From Acidobacterium sp. S8 (GTDB lineage: Bacteria > Acidobacteriota > Terriglobia > Terriglobales > Acidobacteriaceae), in contig NZ_LMUM01000037.1 of NCBI RefSeq assembly GCF_009765985.1, positions 604,913 through 668,912 on the forward strand: a stretch of DNA of 64,000 nucleotides, written 5' to 3'. Below the pieces are notes generated by a model, which was given only the letters and a program-made list of their open reading frames with translations, was not told the origin of the DNA and searched no databases. Position 1 is the stretch's first letter; each line of letters begins with the position of its first letter. Positions 18,352 through 27,464 of the stretch are shown here, in pieces. The position numbers were made by a program, and so were the translations under genes.

Positions 18352-19362
18352 CTAGGCAGCTTTTCCTTCTCTCTGCACCACTACGGCAAGCACAATGATG
18401 ATGGCCTTGATCATCATTTCGACATTGCTGTCTACATTGTTCAGGCGCAGCATATTTGTCAGCACACCCATGATCAATGTGCCAAGAACTGTTCCCAGGA
18501 TTGATCCTTTGCCCCCTGAAAGACGCGTACCCCCGATGACAACTGCGGCGATCGCGTCCAACTCATACGCCGTGCCGGCATTTGGGTTTCCCTGATGATT
18601 GGCTGCGGCATACAGGACGCCGGCATACCCAGTGAGCAGCCCAGAAAGGGCATAAACCCATATCTTCACCGACTGAATCGGCAACCCAGTGTAATGAGCC
18701 GCCTTCTCGTTGTCTCCGATCGCACGTACATATCTACCAAAAACCGTTCGCGTGAGAAGGATGCCAAAGATTCCGGCCAACACTGCATAGGAACCAATGA
18801 CCAGTGTCTTTGTGCGAAAGATGGCGGCGAATCGGGATGCAGCATCCGTACCGAAGCCGAGGTCGATGTTCTCGTTATTGCTTCCCCACTTTGCCAGGCC
18901 ACGCACACCGATCATCGAAGCAAGTGTCACGATGAATGGCTGCACTCGAAGCTTCGCAATTGCCAGTCCATTCAGTGCGCCTAAAGCTGTCGTCAATGCG
19001 ATTGCGGTCCCAATAGCAAGAAACAGATGCAGAGCGAATGACGTGCCAACCCAATAACGTGTCAGGCACATCGCAGTTGCCGCACTCGAAAAGGCGAGTA
19101 GACTGCCGACGCTGAGATCGATGCCGGCAGTCAGAATGACGAAAGTCATTGACAGCGAGATAATTCCAATCAGCGAAATCTGTCGCAAAACGTCGGTCAG
19201 GTTTCCTAGTTGGAAAAAGATATTTGAACCGCTGAAAGTGACGGGACTGGTGATACCCGCTAATGCCACGATTCCCAGCAGGGCGAGAAAACTCCGTGCC
19301 TCAAAACTGGACCGCGGGCCGAATGGATTCATCCTCTGGACCAGGGATTTTATCTCTGGCAC
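18352..19362 (-). CDS. Sugar ABC transporter permease (RbsC-like)
   Basis: A 336-aa inner-membrane permease of the BPD_transp_2 family with about 8-10 hydrophobic helices. It carries the conserved cytoplasmic loop (IGDNEKAAHYTGLPIQSVKIWVYALSG) and the late GGTRLSGGKGSILGT motif that contacts the ATPase. It forms the membrane channel of a CUT2-type importer with the lipoprotein gene just downstream and the double-NBD ATPase on the other strand. Splitting a CUT2 importer across a divergent promoter is less common than a single operon; the 150-nt spacer (19363-19512) must drive both halves. Confidence 0.88.
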   Translation of the reverse strand: MPEIKSLVQRMNPFGPRSSFEARSFLALLGIVALAGITSPVTFSGSNIFFQLGNLTDVLRQISLIGIISLSMTFVILTAGIDLSVGSLLAFSSAATAMCLTRYWVGTSFALHLFLAIGTAIALTTALGALNGLAIAKLRVQPFIVTLASMIGVRGLAKWGSNNENIDLGFGTDAASRFAAIFRTKTLVIGSYAVLAGIFGILLTRTVFGRYVRAIGDNEKAAHYTGLPIQSVKIWVYALSGLLTGYAGVLYAAANHQGNPNAGTAYELDAIAAVVIGGTRLSGGKGSILGTVLGTLIMGVLTNMLRLNNVDSNVEMMIKAIIIVLAVVVQREGKAA

Positions 19363-19512
19363 GTATCTTGCTCCTGGAAGCGCTGCACGTTGATGGAAGC
19401 CTCTTTCGGCACTCAGTATACCTGTTTCGGTGCAAATTGATTTATATAGTTTTATATTGATTCACCGTTGCTCATCGCGCGCCGTTCTTGATACCGTGGA
19501 GATCACTTAGCG

Positions 19513-20994
19513 ATGACTGATCTATTAAACGTCGAAGGTGTCAGCAAGCATTACGGGGGCATCTACGCACTGAAAAATGCCTGTTTTTCTCTGCGAGCCG
19601 GAGAAGTTCATGCCTTGATGGGGGAGAATGGCGCGGGAAAAAGCACCCTTGCCCGGGTGGTTGCCGGCGCGACGCGCGCGAACACGGCAACTATAAAGAT
19701 AGAAGGCCAGCCCGTGGCCATTCGAACGCCGCTCGACGCGCAAACGCTCGGCATCGGCATCATCTATCAAGAGCTGGATCTCTTTCAGCACCAAACCATC
19801 GCCGAGAATATGGTGGTTAGGAATACGCGCTTTCGTGAAGACGCCTTTACCAGCAAAAGCAGGATGAAGGTGTTCTGCCTTCCTTATCTGCGGCAGGTCG
19901 GGCTGGATCACCTGGATACCGGGCGCATGGTTTCTTCTCTATCGATCGGAGAAATGCAGCTTCTTGCAATTGCCCGAGCGCTCAGCATGGAAGCCCGCAT
20001 TATTCTGATGGATGAACCGACAAGCTCGCTGATGGACGATGCAGTCGAGCGGCTCTTTGCTCTGATCGAAAAGCTCAAAGCAAGTGGCGTTGCGATTGTC
20101 TATGTCTCTCACAAGATGGATGAGATCTTTCGTATCTGTGATCGCATCACTGTGCTGCGCGATGGGGTAACGATCGACACGCGAGAGATCGCCGAAACAA
20201 ACGTTCAGGAAGTCATTGAGATGATGGTTGGCCGCAAGGTCGACCCGAGTGCACGGTCGCATCGTCATCTTTCCGATTCGGTATTGATGTCTGTCTCGGG
20301 CCTGACAACGAAAAAACTAAAAGGAATCTCCTTTGATCTGTACCGTGGTGAGGTTTTAGGAATAGCCGGTTTAGTTGGAGCGGGCAGAAGCGAGCTGGGC
20401 GCAGCTCTATTCGGGCTTGATCGCCTTTCGGCTGGAACAGTGGAGCTGGACGGCAGAGCGTTCCATCCGCGTTCGGCGACGGATGCGATGCGTCGCGGGA
20501 TGGGACTGGTTCCTGAAGACCGCAAGCTCGAAGGGCTCATGATGCAGATGAGCATCCTCGAGAACGGTACGATGGCGGTTCTACCGCGTATGCAGAGCCT
20601 GGGATTTATCGATAAGAAGCTGGAAGAGCGGGAGATGCAATCGATCCATACGCGACTCGCGCTAAAGTTCACCTCTTTGACCGATCCGGTTGCGAGCCTG
20701 AGTGGAGGAAATCAGCAGAAGACCTTGCTTGCGCGATGGCTACTGTTGAATCCCGATGTGCTCTTTTTGGATGATCCTGCGCGTGGCATCGATGTTGCTG
20801 CGAAGCAGGATATTTATCGCATGATCGATGAGCTGGCTGCACGCGGTAAGGGGGTGCTGTTGGTAAGTTCCGAGTTGCCTGAACTCCTGCGCTGCTGCGA
20901 CCGCATTCTCGTGCTGAATAACGGAAGGCTCACGGCCACGCTGCCGGCAGCGACAACACAGGAGTGTATTATGACCGCCGCCACGCAAAGATAG
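19513..20994 (+). CDS. CUT2 sugar ABC transporter ATP-binding protein (RbsA/MglA-like)
   Basis: A 493-aa cytoplasmic ATPase with two fused nucleotide-binding domains. The first has Walker A GENGAGKST (37-45), signature LSIGEMQL and Walker B IILMDEPTSSL. The second has the degenerate Walker A GLVGAGRSE, LSGGNQQKTLLARWL and VLFLDDPARGIDV, the usual pattern for RbsA/XylG/MglA proteins. It powers the importer formed with the divergent permease and binding lipoprotein. Convergent with the ROK kinase gene that follows. Confidence 0.9.
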   Translation: MTDLLNVEGVSKHYGGIYALKNACFSLRAGEVHALMGENGAGKSTLARVVAGATRANTATIKIEGQPVAIRTPLDAQTLGIGIIYQELDLFQHQTIAENMVVRNTRFREDAFTSKSRMKVFCLPYLRQVGLDHLDTGRMVSSLSIGEMQLLAIARALSMEARIILMDEPTSSLMDDAVERLFALIEKLKASGVAIVYVSHKMDEIFRICDRITVLRDGVTIDTREIAETNVQEVIEMMVGRKVDPSARSHRHLSDSVLMSVSGLTTKKLKGISFDLYRGEVLGIAGLVGAGRSELGAALFGLDRLSAGTVELDGRAFHPRSATDAMRRGMGLVPEDRKLEGLMMQMSILENGTMAVLPRMQSLGFIDKKLEEREMQSIHTRLALKFTSLTDPVASLSGGNQQKTLLARWLLLNPDVLFLDDPARGIDVAAKQDIYRMIDELAARGKGVLLVSSELPELLRCCDRILVLNNGRLTATLPAATTQECIMTAATQR

Positions 20995-21054
20995 ACATAA
21001 TCGCCCAGGCGCGCCCACAGTAGTCGTGGCAAGAGCGACGAGTGAACTGCACCT

Positions 21055-22074
21055 TTATGTTGCTTCGACTTTTATTCGAAGGGATTCTGCAATATCGAGG
21101 GCAAAGCGCACCGCACCTATCAATTGTGCATCCGGTCCCAACATGCTGAGCACCACTTGGGGCGGTCTCCGCATGTTCAACTGCTCCAGCATGATACGAG
21201 TGGCATGGCAGAGTGCTGGATGCGAGCCTACTCCACCTCCCAGTACAAAAAGCGGACAATTCAGCACCAGGAACATGTTGTGGATGACAAGTGACAGCAT
21301 GTGCGCGGATTGCTGGAGAAGGGCCTTTGCCAGAGGATCGCCTTCCAGCGCGTGATCAAATATCTGTGTTGCATTCAGATCCCTGGCGAGAGGGGTATTT
21401 TGCGCGCTCCACAGATTCTGCCACTGCACTTTAATGCCGTTGCCCCCGATCATGCTCTCGAGAGATCCAGGTTTGCCAGGTTCACGTGGAGTATCTGGTG
21501 TTCCAGGCACTCGCATGTAGCCGATTTCGCCAGCAGCCCAATTGTTCCCGCGAAAAGGACGACCATTCAGCACAATACCGGATCCAAGGCCGGTACCAAT
21601 GGCCAGAAATACAAAATCCTGCACATCTCTTGCCGCGCCTGCCCAGTTTTCCCCGATGGCGGCGAGGTTTACATCGTTGTCTACTGCTGACGGTACATTG
21701 AGCGCATCTTCAAGCAGAGCACGCAGAGGAACATCGCGCCAGCCCAGGAGATAAGAAGTTGCAATGACGATGCCTTCGCTGACGTCAGTAATTCCGGGCG
21801 CGCCAGCGGCAATAGACTTAAGCGCATGGCGTGGTGCAGAGACCTCTTGAAGTAGCTGCTCCACGCCATCGCAAACGAGACGCATGACAGCATCTAGGCT
21901 GTTGAATCCGGCGACGGAGGATGACTGCTTTGCCACAATCATGCCGTTCAGATCGGCGAGTGCGAGGCGCAGATTTGTTCCTCCAATATCCACGCCGACG
22001 ACATAGCCAGTATCCGTCGTTGATAAGGTCTTTTGGTTCACAGTGAGTATGCCGCCGTTCTGTTGCTGGTTCAT
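21055..22074 (-). CDS. ROK-family sugar kinase lacking the usual zinc motif
   Basis: A 339-aa ROK protein without an HTH domain, so a likely cytoplasmic sugar kinase (glucose, N-acetylglucosamine or similar). The ATP-binding motif DIGGTNLRLAL (about 29-39), the catalytic Asp in DNDVNLAA and the IGTGLGSGIVLNG loop are present. The ROK zinc site is missing: instead of GH plus CxCGxxGCxE it reads GEIGYMRVPG...GKPGSLESMIGG. Its closest visible relative in the window is the ROK regulator at 24838, which lacks the same residues and shares GWRxVPLRA and NDVNLAA. Last gene of the SIS-MFS-kinase unit, where it probably phosphorylates the imported sugar. Confidence 0.82.
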   Translation of the reverse strand: MNQQQNGGILTVNQKTLSTTDTGYVVGVDIGGTNLRLALADLNGMIVAKQSSSVAGFNSLDAVMRLVCDGVEQLLQEVSAPRHALKSIAAGAPGITDVSEGIVIATSYLLGWRDVPLRALLEDALNVPSAVDNDVNLAAIGENWAGAARDVQDFVFLAIGTGLGSGIVLNGRPFRGNNWAAGEIGYMRVPGTPDTPREPGKPGSLESMIGGNGIKVQWQNLWSAQNTPLARDLNATQIFDHALEGDPLAKALLQQSAHMLSLVIHNMFLVLNCPLFVLGGGVGSHPALCHATRIMLEQLNMRRPPQVVLSMLGPDAQLIGAVRFALDIAESLRIKVEAT

Positions 22075-22134
22075 TCTTAAACGCTATCCCTGATCGTTAG
22101 AGGTGTTCTGATCGTAGCTCTTTTGTTGTCTCAG

Positions 22135-23511
22135 CTATTGCGCAATCGCATTGGGTACGGAACTAATGCTTTCCAGTTCACGGCCCTTGGTTTCGGGAAC
22201 GACAAAGCGTACGAAGAGCAACGTTATGATGCAAAAGATTCCATAGATGATGAAGGTCCAGCTGTTCCCCGCGGCTTTGATGAGAGACAGAAAGGTAAGC
22301 GAGACGAGAAAGTTGGATGCGCCGGAACCAATTGATGCCGCAGCCACGCCGCGGCCACGCACTCGCAGAGGAAAGACCTCGGAAACAAGAATCCACGCGA
22401 TGGGCCCCATGCTGAATGCAAAGCACGTAATGTAGATCATGAGACAGATGGTGGCTACAACCCCCGGCGCCGCTCCGAATGCTGCTTGATTATGGAATGA
22501 ATATGCCAGCAGGAAGAGCGAAACAGTCATACCTCCGACTCCGACGTAAAGCAACGGTTTGCGCCCTACTCGGTCCACCAGCACCAGCGCAATGATAGTT
22601 GCCAGCACATTGGTGACCGCAACTAGCAGAGTGGCAAAGATGGCATTCTTATCCGAGGCGATGCCAGCGCGCGAAAAAATCTGCGGTCCGTAATAAATGA
22701 TGGTGTTGATGCCGGTGACCTGCTGCAGGACCGTGAAGCCGACAGCGATCACGAGAGACTTGCGAACTGTGGGACTCCATAGCACGCTCCAGCGGCGTTC
22801 CATCTTTATCTGCAAAGCGAAGCGGATATCTTCGAGAAGGAGTGCCGCGCCGGCTTCATCGGTGTAGGCGCGCAGTACGGACTGTGCCTCAGCGATTCGA
22901 TTCTGTGCAAAGAGCCATCGGGGGCTTTCGGGAAGAGTGAGAATAAGCACGACGAACAGAGCGGCAGGAACGGCTCCGATGCCAAACATCCATCGCCATG
23001 CATGTTGCCCGGCCAGCCAGTAACCTGCCAGATCCGCGAAGGCAATACCTAACGTAAGCGCGAATTGATATAGCCCGATGAGCATGCCTCGGGATGCCGG
23101 CGGCGCCAGTTCGGATACATAAACGGGTGCGGTGACAGAGGTGAAGCCGATAGCGATTCCTAATAGCCCACGGGCCACGATCAATGTGGCAACATTCGGC
23201 GATAGGGGAGCAAGAAGTGAGCCGACGAGAAAGATACAACCGCCCCATAACAATGTGGCGCGCCTACCGATACGATCCGCGATACTGCCGCCAGCAAGCG
23301 CTCCAGACATTGCGCCGACGAGCACCACGCTCACAACTAACTCTTCCATTTGCGTGGAAAGCGCAAAGGATTCGCGCACGAAAATCAGCGCGGCCGCGAT
23401 GATCCCCATATCGAATCCGTAGAGAATGCCACCAAGCCCTGCGATGAGGGACACTCTCCCAATAAAGCCTCGTCTAACGTGTGTTTGTGGAACAGTTTCC
23501 GAATCGGACAA
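22135..23511 (-). CDS. MFS sugar porter (XylE/GalP-like)
   Basis: A 458-aa, 12-helix major-facilitator sugar:proton symporter. Sugar-porter signatures are all present: GFDMGIIAAAL in helix 1, GGSIADRIGRR in loop 2-3, PESPRWL after helix 6, QQVTGINTIIYYGPQIF in helix 7, DRVGRKPLLYVGV in loop 8-9 and PETKGRELE at the C-terminus. It sits between the SIS gene and the ROK kinase, 32 nt and 60 nt apart, so the three are likely co-transcribed. Together they import, phosphorylate and process one sugar. The exact sugar is unknown. Confidence 0.9.
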   Translation of the reverse strand: MSDSETVPQTHVRRGFIGRVSLIAGLGGILYGFDMGIIAAALIFVRESFALSTQMEELVVSVVLVGAMSGALAGGSIADRIGRRATLLWGGCIFLVGSLLAPLSPNVATLIVARGLLGIAIGFTSVTAPVYVSELAPPASRGMLIGLYQFALTLGIAFADLAGYWLAGQHAWRWMFGIGAVPAALFVVLILTLPESPRWLFAQNRIAEAQSVLRAYTDEAGAALLLEDIRFALQIKMERRWSVLWSPTVRKSLVIAVGFTVLQQVTGINTIIYYGPQIFSRAGIASDKNAIFATLLVAVTNVLATIIALVLVDRVGRKPLLYVGVGGMTVSLFLLAYSFHNQAAFGAAPGVVATICLMIYITCFAFSMGPIAWILVSEVFPLRVRGRGVAAASIGSGASNFLVSLTFLSLIKAAGNSWTFIIYGIFCIITLLFVRFVVPETKGRELESISSVPNAIAQ

Positions 23512-23542
23512 GTTCCCTCTCAGTCGGCAAAAATTCTCATGC

Positions 23543-24646
23543 TCATTGTTCCATCACTCCATATTGAAACCGCGGCGGCAGACGGCATCCTGACTTCTCT
23601 ACCATGCCAAGTGTGAGTGCCTGCGGCACCAGCAGGGAAGTGATGCCTTCCCAAGGCTCGGGGACCGTAGTGATGCGGACAGGAAATAACTGGCTGGTCG
23701 CTTTGTGATCCTCAGTAGAAACGAGGACGACCTTTCCGCCACGGCGATTACACTCTTCAGCGAGTTTGACTCCGAGCCCGGCAACTCTTCCTAGAGCGAA
23801 GATGATCGCTACATGTGAAGCATCCACATCCAGGTTCGGGCCATGACGGAAACCCGCGCCCGTATGCGCCGCGGCGCGGTGGCCGCTCATTTCGCGGATA
23901 CAGAGCGCGCTCATGATAGCCCCGCCGTACGCTGCGCCACGGCCGATGATCTCTATGTTGGCTGCACCCCTGCAAAAAGCCTCAATCTCACCGCGCAAAG
24001 CGAAGACCGGATCAAGATTAGCCGTGAAAGCCTCCGCCGCACGATCAGCTTCTTCCTGCCAGGGGCGACCGAGTATTTCGGATGACAGAATAATGGCGGC
24101 GGCCGTGGCGTTCGTGTAAGTCTTCGTCGCGTTGCCATATTCAGGGCCAGCCATGATCGGAAGCTTATTTTCTGCCAGCTTCCAGCAGGTGCTTGCCAGA
24201 TTATTGCAGATCAATCCGCGCGGCTCATCATCGCCTGCTTTGAATAGCTCTACCAGTTCTGCGCTCTCGCCAGAGGTAGTGAGAAGCACGGACAATGCCG
24301 CATCTGCCCATATTGGCCTAGCATAATGGAGCCATTCCCCGGCATCTTCCGAGAATGAAAGCCTCCCGTGTGTCTGCAAGAGAACAGATCCGCCAAAGGA
24401 AGAGCAATAGGACGCCCCCATACCGATGAAGAGGACGGGTCCCTTTCTCCTGGCGAGCTCGCTGAGCTTCTTCAGCTCTGCGCGAATCACCGGATCGCTG
24501 CGATAAGCCTGGAGCAGTTCGTGAAGTTTTTGAGGCTGTTCACGGCATTCAATTTCGAGGATCTGCGTTCCGCTGGCTTTGAGCAGTTCTTTCGGAGGCT
24601 CGATTCCGCCAATCCAGCGGGGCGCTTGCTGATTTGTTTCGCTCAT
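23543..24646 (-). CDS. Double-SIS-domain sugar-phosphate isomerase/deaminase (GlmS-C/AgaS-like)
   Basis: A 367-aa cytoplasmic protein with two SIS subdomains. The first (about 45-190) has VLFIGMGASYCSSFGGSVLL and VLLTTSGESAELVELF; the second (about 205-340) has IEIIGRGAAYGGAIMSALCIREMS and the AHTGAGFRHGPNLDVD stretch of GlmS-type isomerases. The N-terminus (EPPKELLKA) resembles the peptide linker before GlmS/AgaS SIS domains, but no glutaminase domain is present. It likely acts on an aminosugar phosphate, fitting the ROK kinase and the GH20 hexosaminidase nearby. It heads the minus-strand unit and faces the ROK regulator across a 191-nt spacer. Confidence 0.82.
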   Translation of the reverse strand: MSETNQQAPRWIGGIEPPKELLKASGTQILEIECREQPQKLHELLQAYRSDPVIRAELKKLSELARRKGPVLFIGMGASYCSSFGGSVLLQTHGRLSFSEDAGEWLHYARPIWADAALSVLLTTSGESAELVELFKAGDDEPRGLICNNLASTCWKLAENKLPIMAGPEYGNATKTYTNATAAAIILSSEILGRPWQEEADRAAEAFTANLDPVFALRGEIEAFCRGAANIEIIGRGAAYGGAIMSALCIREMSGHRAAAHTGAGFRHGPNLDVDASHVAIIFALGRVAGLGVKLAEECNRRGGKVVLVSTEDHKATSQLFPVRITTVPEPWEGITSLLVPQALTLGMVEKSGCRLPPRFQYGVMEQ

Positions 24647-24837
24647 TCTGTCTGAGCCGTGGAGGGGCTCTACTTCCTAATGTTTATTTACTATCATCCA
24701 GAAGTATGTCGGAGCAAGAGCTTGTTTACACAGAAAAGGCTTTGGAGAACGATGATCTGCTGCGGCAATCTTAGGTGACTGTGTGAGCGTGGCTAGCTTA
24801 TAGTAACCGTGAGACTGCTGCTGTTTCCAAGTATTCA

Positions 24838-26052
24838 GTGAAGAAAAAAAACATTCCAATTGGCAGGCCCTCCGTACTGCGCCACACTAATGCACAGAGC
24901 ATTCTGAAGCTGCTGCGCGAGTGCGGCTCCTGTTCCAGGGCCGACCTCGTGCGTGCGTCCGGGCTCAGCGCACCGACAGTCACAAACGTAGTAAAAGACT
25001 TGCTGTCAAATAACCTTATCGAACACTTGGGGGAAGGTGAGTCCAGCGGTGGACGGCCGCCGGATATGATCCGTTTCAAGGCGGAACGGGGATGTCTGTT
25101 AGCTTTGGAAATTTCTGCGGAGAATATTTCCTTTCTCCTCACCGATCTGAACGGAAGCGAACTCGCTACACACAAATTCTCACTCGCAAAACGCCGGACT
25201 ACGCCGGAGGCCATCTGCGCTTACATCGCGGAAGAGTTGAGAGTTCTTTTCCGAAAACAGAAAAAAACCAAGGAACAACTACTGGCTGTGGTGGTCGGTG
25301 TGCCGGCGATCACGAACGTCGAGGCCGGCAATATACTCTCGATCAGCACGTTGGAGGGCTGGCGTTCCGTGCCTTTGCGCGCGATGCTCACAAAGATCAC
25401 GAATTGTCTGGTTATCGTGGAAAATGACGTGAACCTTGCTGCACAGGGCGAACAATATTGCGGTGCCGCGCAGCAAGAAAAAGATTTTGTCCTCATCAAT
25501 ATTGGGACCAATGTCGGCGCGGGTATTTTCCTCGGCGGCAAAATTCATCATGGCTCTCAATGGTCTGCCGGAGAGATTGCTTATCTTCGACTTCCTTCGA
25601 TCTCGCGAAGACAACCCACCATTCATGAGTTTGGAGAACTCGAAACGGTTCTTACCAGCTCAGGAATTCTGAAGAGTTGGTATGAGCGGAACGGAAAAGT
25701 GCTGCATGGCACGAAACCGAATGATAGAAAAATGGATGCGGTTGGAGTCCTGAATCTGGCGAAAGCCGGAGACGACCGGGCGGAGAAAATCATCCGCCAG
25801 CGAGCAGAAATCATCGCCGACATCGTCATCAATCTCTCTCTCATTCTGAATCCGGGCCTCATTCTTCTGAGTGGAGAGGTTGGAGAGCACCCAGTATTAA
25901 TTGACTTTGTACGTCACCAATTAGATGGTAGCGAGTTTGCAGTGACAAAAATCGGGTCGGGAACACCGGGCAATCGCGCCGTACTATGGGGCGCAATTTC
26001 ATTAGCGTTAGAAACGCTTCCTTCTGTTCTGCTTCCTCAGCCCGAAATGTAG
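24838..26052 (+). CDS. ROK-family transcriptional regulator (NagC/XylR type)
   Basis: A 404-aa repressor. The N-terminal winged HTH (about 10-75, with NAQSILKLLRECGSCSRADL, SAPTVTNVVKDLLSNNLIE and GRPPDMIRF) precedes a ROK kinase-like effector domain (about 90-395; NDVNLAAQG, INIGTNVGAGIFLGG). The ROK zinc ligands are absent: GEIAYLRLPS is followed by no CxCGxxGCxE. The start is GTG with a lysine-rich beginning and no clear ribosome site. Divergent from the SIS-MFS-kinase unit, whose promoter it probably controls; sugar or sugar phosphate binding would lift repression. Confidence 0.85.
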   Translation: MKKKNIPIGRPSVLRHTNAQSILKLLRECGSCSRADLVRASGLSAPTVTNVVKDLLSNNLIEHLGEGESSGGRPPDMIRFKAERGCLLALEISAENISFLLTDLNGSELATHKFSLAKRRTTPEAICAYIAEELRVLFRKQKKTKEQLLAVVVGVPAITNVEAGNILSISTLEGWRSVPLRAMLTKITNCLVIVENDVNLAAQGEQYCGAAQQEKDFVLINIGTNVGAGIFLGGKIHHGSQWSAGEIAYLRLPSISRRQPTIHEFGELETVLTSSGILKSWYERNGKVLHGTKPNDRKMDAVGVLNLAKAGDDRAEKIIRQRAEIIADIVINLSLILNPGLILLSGEVGEHPVLIDFVRHQLDGSEFAVTKIGSGTPGNRAVLWGAISLALETLPSVLLPQPEM

Positions 26053-26229
26053 GCTGAACGATGGCATTAAGTCTATTACCGGATCTCGGCCCGCGGCAGC
26101 GTTGACAGTCTATTTTTGGTGTGGTCCACTTGCAAGCATACAGGCTTTCTTAACGAACCTTAGAAACACTATGTTGATTACTTTTTCCGAGAACCGTCGT
26201 AATCGGTGTTTGCCGAGTGGAGACATGGA

Positions 26230-27366
26230 ATGAGTAGGTTTTTTACTTTTATCCTGGTATCGCTTATATCGCTAACTCTGCATGGTCAGCAGTCTCATCC
26301 CATCCTGGCACTCGGCTCTCCCGCGCCTGACTTTGCTCTTCCCGGTGTGGACGGGAAGATTCATAAGCTAAGTGACTATGCCGCCAGCCCTATTCTGGTT
26401 GTGGTTTTTACGTGTAATCATTGCCCCATCGCTCAGATGTATGAACATCGCATTGAGCAACTATACGAGGACTATGGGAAGCGCGGTGTGGCTGTTGTCG
26501 CGATTCAAGGTAACGACCCTAAAGCTCTCACGATCGAAGAGCTAGACTCGTCCGACATGAGTGACACGCTCGACGAGATGAAGGTCCGCGTGCAGTATAA
26601 GCATCTGCCCTATCCCTATCTATATGACGGCGCGACCCAAACAGTCACACGCGCCTATGGTCCGCAGGCCACACCCCATGTCTTTATTTTCGACAAAGAC
26701 CGTCGCCTTCGTTATGAAGGTCGCATGGACAACAGCTACCGGATCGAAATGGTCAAAACGCAGGATGCGCGCAACGCCATCGACGCGCTTTTGGCCAACA
26801 AGCAAGTCTCTGTAACGCACACAAATGTTTTCGGTTGCTCAACAAAGTGGCAGGAGAAAGAAGCCAATCGTGAGGCGTCGGAGCATAAGTTGGAAGCTCA
26901 GCCGGTCAACGTAGAGCTTGTCGATGCAGCCGGACTGAAGAAGCTGCGCGCTAACGCCAGTGGTCATGTGACGCTCATCAGCTTCTGGGCAACATGGTGC
27001 GGCTCCTGTGTGGCGGAATTCTCCGATCTCCAAGACACGTTTCGCATGTATAGCGATCGCGACTTCGACCTGGTAACGGTTTCTGCGAACATGCCTGATG
27101 AGAAGGCGGGAGTGCTGCGATTTCTGGAGAAGAAACACGCTACCAGCCGAAATCTGTTGTTTGCTTCCGATGACACTGCAACTCTGCAGGCAGCGTTCGA
27201 TCCAAAGTGGCAGTCGGCCGTTCCCTATACGGTACTGCTCGGTGCGGATGGCAAAGTTCTATACAGCACGCTCGGCTCGGTAGATCTGCTGGAATTACGC
27301 AGGAAGATTCTTGCTGCCGTTCCTTCTGAGTACATCGGCTTCAATAAATACTGGACAACTAACTGA
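26230..27366 (+). CDS. Exported protein with two tandem thioredoxin-fold domains
   Basis: ATG 26230 with GGAG upstream gives a 378-aa exported protein with a Sec signal (MSRFFTFILVSLISLTL, then HGQQ). The GTG at 26206 would place extra residues before it. The first domain (about 27-190) is AhpC/TSA-like: SPAPDFALPGVDGKIHKLSDY, then CNHC (C62, C65) and a conserved GPQATPHVFIFD. The second (about 215-370) is TlpA/ResA-like with WATWCGSC (C257, C260). Both CxxC pairs are intact, so a periplasmic thiol-disulfide role is likely. It lies between the ROK regulator and the GH20 gene and ends at a terminator; its link to sugar use is unclear. Confidence 0.82.
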   Translation: MSRFFTFILVSLISLTLHGQQSHPILALGSPAPDFALPGVDGKIHKLSDYAASPILVVVFTCNHCPIAQMYEHRIEQLYEDYGKRGVAVVAIQGNDPKALTIEELDSSDMSDTLDEMKVRVQYKHLPYPYLYDGATQTVTRAYGPQATPHVFIFDKDRRLRYEGRMDNSYRIEMVKTQDARNAIDALLANKQVSVTHTNVFGCSTKWQEKEANREASEHKLEAQPVNVELVDAAGLKKLRANASGHVTLISFWATWCGSCVAEFSDLQDTFRMYSDRDFDLVTVSANMPDEKAGVLRFLEKKHATSRNLLFASDDTATLQAAFDPKWQSAVPYTVLLGADGKVLYSTLGSVDLLELRRKILAAVPSEYIGFNKYWTTN

Positions 27367-27392
27367 TTGCCTCAGCATATTGTGACAAGAAT

Positions 27393-27425
27393 GGGTCGAC
27401 TCTCAACGCGGGTCGGCCTTTTTTT
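27393..27425 (+). terminator. Rho-independent terminator after the thioredoxin-fold gene
   Basis: GGTCGAC (27394-27400) pairs with GTCGGCC (27412-27418) with one G-T wobble across an 11-nt loop, followed by seven T (27419-27425). It separates the thioredoxin-fold gene from the GH20 gene, so the latter needs its own promoter or read-through. Confidence 0.7.
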
Positions 27426-27464
27426 CGTCGTGGTCAGAATTGGCATCGGGAGACAAATTTGAAA

